From assembly GCF_011761345.1 (NCBI RefSeq), contig NZ_JAASRY010000008.1, positions 1 to 64,000 of the forward strand: 64,000 nucleotides of DNA, in the 5' to 3' direction. This DNA is from Thalassobacillus devorans (GTDB lineage: Bacteria > Bacillota > Bacilli > Bacillales > Halobacillaceae). The notes under the pieces were generated by a model. The model saw nothing but the letters and a program-made list of their open reading frames with translations. It was not told the DNA's origin and made no database searches. The translations under genes and the position numbers were made by a program. Below, in pieces: positions 61,291 to 64,000 of this stretch; position 1 is the first letter of the stretch; every line of letters starts with the position of its first letter.

Positions 61291-62235
61291 ATGGCTAAAA
61301 AAGAAGAGTACATACGGAAACCGGAATGGCTGAAAATCAAAATCAACACGAACAAATCGTATAACCGTTTAAAAAAGCTAATGCGCGATAAAAAACTCAA
61401 TACGGTTTGCGAGGAGGCACGCTGCCCTAACATTCACGAATGCTGGAGTGAGCGAAAGACTGCTACCTTCATGATTCTTGGCGATACGTGTACACGAGGC
61501 TGCCGCTTCTGCGCTGTCAAAACAGGGCTGCCTAATGAGCTCGACTGGGGTGAACCGGAACGTGTAGCAGAATCAGTAGAAATCATGGGGCTTAAACACG
61601 TTGTAGTTACAGCCGTTGCTCGTGATGACTTGAAAGATGGCGGTGCAGCAGTTTTTGCTGAGACTGTCAAAGCAATTCGTCGCCGAGTACCAGGCTGTAC
61701 AGTGGAGATCCTTCCTTCCGACATGAAGGGTGACTATGAAAGCCTGCATACATTGATGGACGGAAAACCAGACATCTTCAATCATAATATTGAAACTGTG
61801 CGTCGTCTGACAAAGCGTGTTCGCGCTCGCGCTATGTATGACCAATCACTCACTCTTCTGAAGCGCGTAAAAGAAATCGCTCCAAATACCCCGACAAAAT
61901 CAAGCATCATGGTCGGACTTGGAGAAACGAAAGAAGAGATCATTGAAGCGATGGATGATTTGCTGGCACACAATGTTGATATCATGACAATTGGCCAGTA
62001 CTTGCAGCCAACGAAAAAACACTTGAATGTGGAGCGTTATTATCATCCCGATGAGTTTGAAGAGCTGAAACAAATTGCCATGGAAAAAGGCTTCAGACAC
62101 TGCGAAGCCGGCCCGATGGTTCGTTCTTCTTATCATGCGGATGAACAGGTAAATGAAACCTCTGCCCAGCGACGCATCAAGTATATGCAGGGTTATGAAT
62201 CCCAGGGTGAAAAACTTGATAACGTGAAATTTTAA
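61291..62235 (+). CDS. lipA: Lipoyl synthase LipA
   Basis: A 314-residue radical-SAM enzyme that inserts two sulfurs into octanoyl groups. The auxiliary cluster cysteines are Cys40, Cys45 and Cys51 ([12 protein letters not shown]). The radical-SAM CxxxCxxC is Cys67, Cys71 and Cys74. The C-terminal [12 protein letters not shown] with its serine ligand is present. The ATG of [10 protein letters not shown] was chosen, 18 codons inside the longest frame and after the lipM stop; AAAAGGAG lies 12 bases before it. Confidence 0.95.
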   Translation: MAKKEEYIRKPEWLKIKINTNKSYNRLKKLMRDKKLNTVCEEARCPNIHECWSERKTATFMILGDTCTRGCRFCAVKTGLPNELDWGEPERVAESVEIMGLKHVVVTAVARDDLKDGGAAVFAETVKAIRRRVPGCTVEILPSDMKGDYESLHTLMDGKPDIFNHNIETVRRLTKRVRARAMYDQSLTLLKRVKEIAPNTPTKSSIMVGLGETKEEIIEAMDDLLAHNVDIMTIGQYLQPTKKHLNVERYYHPDEFEELKQIAMEKGFRHCEAGPMVRSSYHADEQVNETSAQRRIKYMQGYESQGEKLDNVKF

Positions 62236-62240
62236 TCAGA

Positions 62241-62267
62241 AAAGCCATCCTTAGTCAGGATGGCTTT
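62241..62267. terminator. Terminator between lipA and the Tyr/Pro-rich gene
   Basis: A perfect 11-bp stem AAAGCCATCCT / AGGATGGCTTT between convergent genes. Confidence 0.8.
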
Positions 62268-62277
62268 CGTTCTACTA

Positions 62278-62511
62278 TTAATAATAATAAGGTGGATAGT
62301 AATATGGTGGATAATAAGGTGGGTAATAATAATATGGTGGGTAAGGGTACAAGGCACTTCCGAGCAATCCGCCTAATACACCACCTAAAAACGGCGCCCC
62401 ATAAAACCCTCCTCCGTAGTAGTAAGGCCTTCGCGGACGTCTTCCTGGCCTCGGGCGCTGCCGCTCATCATCCATTTCCACCATTGTGTCTGGTAAATAC
62501 TCAAAGTTCAT
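62278..62511 (-). CDS. Tyr/Pro-rich small protein, coat-like
   Basis: A 77-residue protein with an Arg-rich middle (ERQRPRPGRRPRRPYYYGGG), a Gly/Leu stretch (LGGVLGGLLGS) and a low-complexity end made of repeated PYYY/PPYY units. GGGGGAGG precedes the ATG. Tyr-rich low-complexity proteins are common among spore coat components, where they can be cross-linked, but no named coat protein was recognised. The repeat end may vary in length between strains. Confidence 0.6.
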   Translation of the reverse strand: MNFEYLPDTMVEMDDERQRPRPGRRPRRPYYYGGGFYGAPFLGGVLGGLLGSALYPYPPYYYYPPYYPPYYYPPYYY

Positions 62512-62699
62512 TTTTTCCTCCCCCTATTTGTACAGTAATACCTATGGTTCACTGTATGTGGGGACATACCCAGATGTATGGGCGAACGTGCATCAATCCA
62601 TTCGTTGATATTTTACACGATTAGTAATTCACATCTTTGGATAATTTAGTTATAATAAGTGATAGTTGAACTTGTACAGAATAAAGGAGGCGCCATTGT

Positions 62700-62795
62700 A
62701 TGAAATTAGCATTGATCATCGGAGTATGTGCTGTATTCTTTACATCCATCTTTTCAGCTGGATATGACGAAAAGCCAGGTACCCCACAAAAATAA
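62700..62795 (+). CDS. Tiny exported or membrane peptide, 31 residues
   Basis: The peptide MKLALIIGVCAVFFTSIFSA followed by GYDEKPGTPQK is a short hydrophobic helix and a polar tail. AAAGGAGG is well placed and a perfect hairpin terminator follows 16 bases after the stop. A secreted signal peptide remnant, a Phr-like peptide or a small membrane regulator are all possible; no Rap-type partner is seen in the window. Confidence 0.65.
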   Translation: MKLALIIGVCAVFFTSIFSAGYDEKPGTPQK

Positions 62796-62810
62796 TCATA
62801 AGAAAGTTAA

Positions 62811-62843
62811 AACCCGCATCGAAAGCTAAGATGCGGGTTTTTT
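62811..62843 (+). terminator. Terminator of the tiny peptide gene
   Basis: A perfect 10-bp stem AACCCGCATC / GATGCGGGTT followed by six T on the plus strand. Confidence 0.85.
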
Positions 62844-62857
62844 ATAAAGTTATATAT

Positions 62858-63331
62858 TCACTTGAGCCCAGGAAAGCCCTGTTGTCGCAATGCTTCATAA
62901 ATCAATATAGCAGCAGTGTTGGATAAATTAAGTGACCGGACTTTATCCGTCATATGGATACGAAGGCAGCGGTCTTCCTTTCCTTCCAGTAAATCGAGCG
63001 GTATACCATTTGTTTCCCTTCCGAATACAAAAAATAAATCTTTTTCCGGGAGATTGAAATCATAATCGGTATAATGCTTCGTACCGAAATTCTCAATATA
63101 ATAGAATTCCCCCTCCGGGTAACTCTTATATAAATCATCGAGACTATCATGATAATGAATGTCAACATCATGCCAATAATCAAGTCCAGCACGGCGCAGC
63201 ATTTTATCATCAGTCGAGAACCCGAGTGGGCGAATCAGGTGTAAGCTGGAATCGGTAGCAATGCAGGTTCTTGCAATATTTCCGGTATTAGCGGGTATTT
63301 CAGGTTGATATAATACGACATGGATCGGCAT
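62858..63331 (-). CDS. trmL: tRNA (cytidine/uridine-34 2'-O) methyltransferase TrmL
   Basis: A 157-residue SPOUT-family enzyme that methylates the wobble position of leucine tRNAs using SAM. Motifs: N-terminal VVLYQPEIPANTGNIART, central FFVFGRETNGIP and C-terminal RSLNLSNTAAILIYEALRQ. Start at the ATG of MPIHVV with AGAGGTGAAG upstream; a GTG three codons earlier is less likely. In B. subtilis it is known as CspR/YibK-type TrmL. Confidence 0.93.
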   Translation of the reverse strand: MPIHVVLYQPEIPANTGNIARTCIATDSSLHLIRPLGFSTDDKMLRRAGLDYWHDVDIHYHDSLDDLYKSYPEGEFYYIENFGTKHYTDYDFNLPEKDLFFVFGRETNGIPLDLLEGKEDRCLRIHMTDKVRSLNLSNTAAILIYEALRQQGFPGLK

Positions 63332-63376
63332 GTTCTTCACCTCTAGTTGCGTAATGACCCGCTTATTATAACATAT

Positions 63377-64000
63377 TCAATCACCAATCCGGAAAAACTT
63401 GTATTCGATATTTGGCGTATAGGCCGTGGAGTCTTCATAAGACCAATAACGATGCCTGCTATTATAGGTATGGGCATTGACCAAAGGCATGCCATCGCTG
63501 TCTTTCATGACGACAATCGTGTTGTGATTCCACTTTCCGTCCCCTTCAAAATCGTAGCAGATGACATCTCCAGGTATCAGATCCTTCGGTGAATCTATTT
63601 CTTTCCCCGTCAGTCCCTGTCGTGCCCCACTTAAATACCATCGAAAAGAGTGAGCGACTGCCCAACTGTAACTCCATGAATTTCCAGAATACCACCATCC
63701 TTTTCCCCGATTAGGAGACCCCCACATCGGCGCACCGCCTGCTCGCATGCATTGGGATATAAAGTTGGTACAGTCATCCGTAAACTTCCGGTATTCGGGA
63801 TTGTAGCTATTCCACCAGCGTTCGGCATACCTTACAGCACTCCTTCGATCATAGGTGAAACGTAATTCCGTGACTTGATCCATTGGGATTGGTTCATATT
63901 TTTTATCCCTTTCAACCGGAGCTGACAATTCTTCTTCAAATTCATGCCTGTCGATTACTCCATTTTTCAACTGCGCCCGGCAGTCCATCTCAGACTCTTC
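63377..64000 (-). CDS. Amidase-domain protein (Amidase_6 type), 5' end outside the window
   Basis: At least 207 codons are open to the right edge; the N-terminus probably continues beyond it. The visible part contains a papain-like amidase domain with the likely nucleophile Cys in [13 protein letters not shown], a His in [11 protein letters not shown], and an N-terminal [14 protein letters not shown] helix. Such domains are found in Bacillus cell-wall or spore proteins such as YhbB-like. Targeting cannot be judged without the N-terminus. Confidence 0.8.
   Translation of the reverse strand, partial: EESEMDCRAQLKNGVIDRHEFEEELSAPVERDKKYEPIPMDQVTELRFTYDRRSAVRYAERWWNSYNPEYRKFTDDCTNFISQCMRAGGAPMWGSPNRGKGWWYSGNSWSYSWAVAHSFRWYLSGARQGLTGKEIDSPKDLIPGDVICYDFEGDGKWNHNTIVVMKDSDGMPLVNAHTYNSRHRYWSYEDSTAYTPNIEYKFFRIGD

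Noticed and set aside
62292-62624. A 110-codon plus-strand frame opposite the Tyr/Pro-rich gene
   Set aside because: It depends on the low-complexity repeat of the other strand and has no plausible product.
1-64000. CRISPR arrays, tRNA or rRNA genes, intact transposases, prophage genes
   Set aside because: None was seen on reading both strands; the repeats found are palindromic intergenic elements, not spaced direct repeats.

Overview
The window looks like chromosomal DNA of a spore-forming member of the Bacillaceae. Evidence for this is the low-GC sequence, strong AGGAGG-type ribosome binding sites, SpoVR, PrkA, YhbH, a GerA/GerB/GerC receptor operon, a YhcN/YlaJ lipoprotein, a YjcZ-type sporulation peptide, SigI/RsgI, and Ku/LigD. 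Several acidic extracytoplasmic proteins suggest a halotolerant or halophilic genus (Halobacillus- or Virgibacillus-like), but that is inference. Most genes lie on the minus strand. No rRNA, tRNA, CRISPR array, prophage or intact transposase was seen.

Layout. 0-6 kb: Ktr-type K+ channel subunit, a tandem FluC (crcB) pair, then spoVR preceded by a second, 5'-truncated spoVR copy; about 1.1 kb between the two copies holds a tiny YjcZ-type gene. 6-9.4 kb: thioredoxin reductase next to an arsR-arsB-arsC operon with its operator. 9.4-14.5 kb: small spore/hypothetical genes, yhcX and an SDR. 14.5-19.1 kb: a four-gene export operon (DUF6583-type protein, two ABC-2 permeases, ATPase). 19.4-23.2 kb: sigI-rsgI, a PRC-barrel protein and an FMN reductase. 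23.5-28.5 kb: membrane-anchored trypsin-like protease and a BmrC/BmrD-type heterodimeric multidrug ABC exporter preceded by an uncommonly clear leader-peptide attenuator. 28.5-33.1 kb: DUF389 protein, beta-carbonic anhydrase, divergent ku and ligD. 33.5-41.6 kb: membrane protein, YvgN-type aldo-keto reductase, MurG paralogue, MATE exporter, aldehyde dehydrogenase, NupC-type nucleoside transporter. 41.8-46.6 kb: LysM-CAP protein, an amber-interrupted small lipoprotein gene, and the ger operon with a near-perfect sigma-G promoter. 46.6-51 kb: AzgA-type purine permease, proC, a candidate small RNA, and a K+/H+ antiporter. 51-60 kb: yhbH, odhAB (E1/E2 of 2-oxoglutarate dehydrogenase) and prkA. 60-64 kb: lipM-lipA (lipoate synthesis, which supplies the cofactor of OdhB), trmL, and a partial amidase-domain gene at the right edge.

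The strongest leads beyond ordinary annotation are: (1) the bmrCD leader, with four alternating GGCCACG/CGTGGCC segments around a 22-codon leader peptide; (2) a family of four structured intergenic repeats with compensatory base changes; (3) the spoVR partial duplication, with about 60 nucleotide differences and no amino-acid change over 212 codons; (4) an orphan consensus sigma-A promoter about 60 bases before an 18-bp perfect hairpin (candidate small RNA); and (5) the uncharacterised DUF6583/ABC-2 operon.

Protein assignments rest on recognised motifs and remembered family lengths, because no database search could be run. Start codons were moved from the longest open frame wherever a Shine-Dalgarno sequence decided otherwise; several genes use TTG or GTG.
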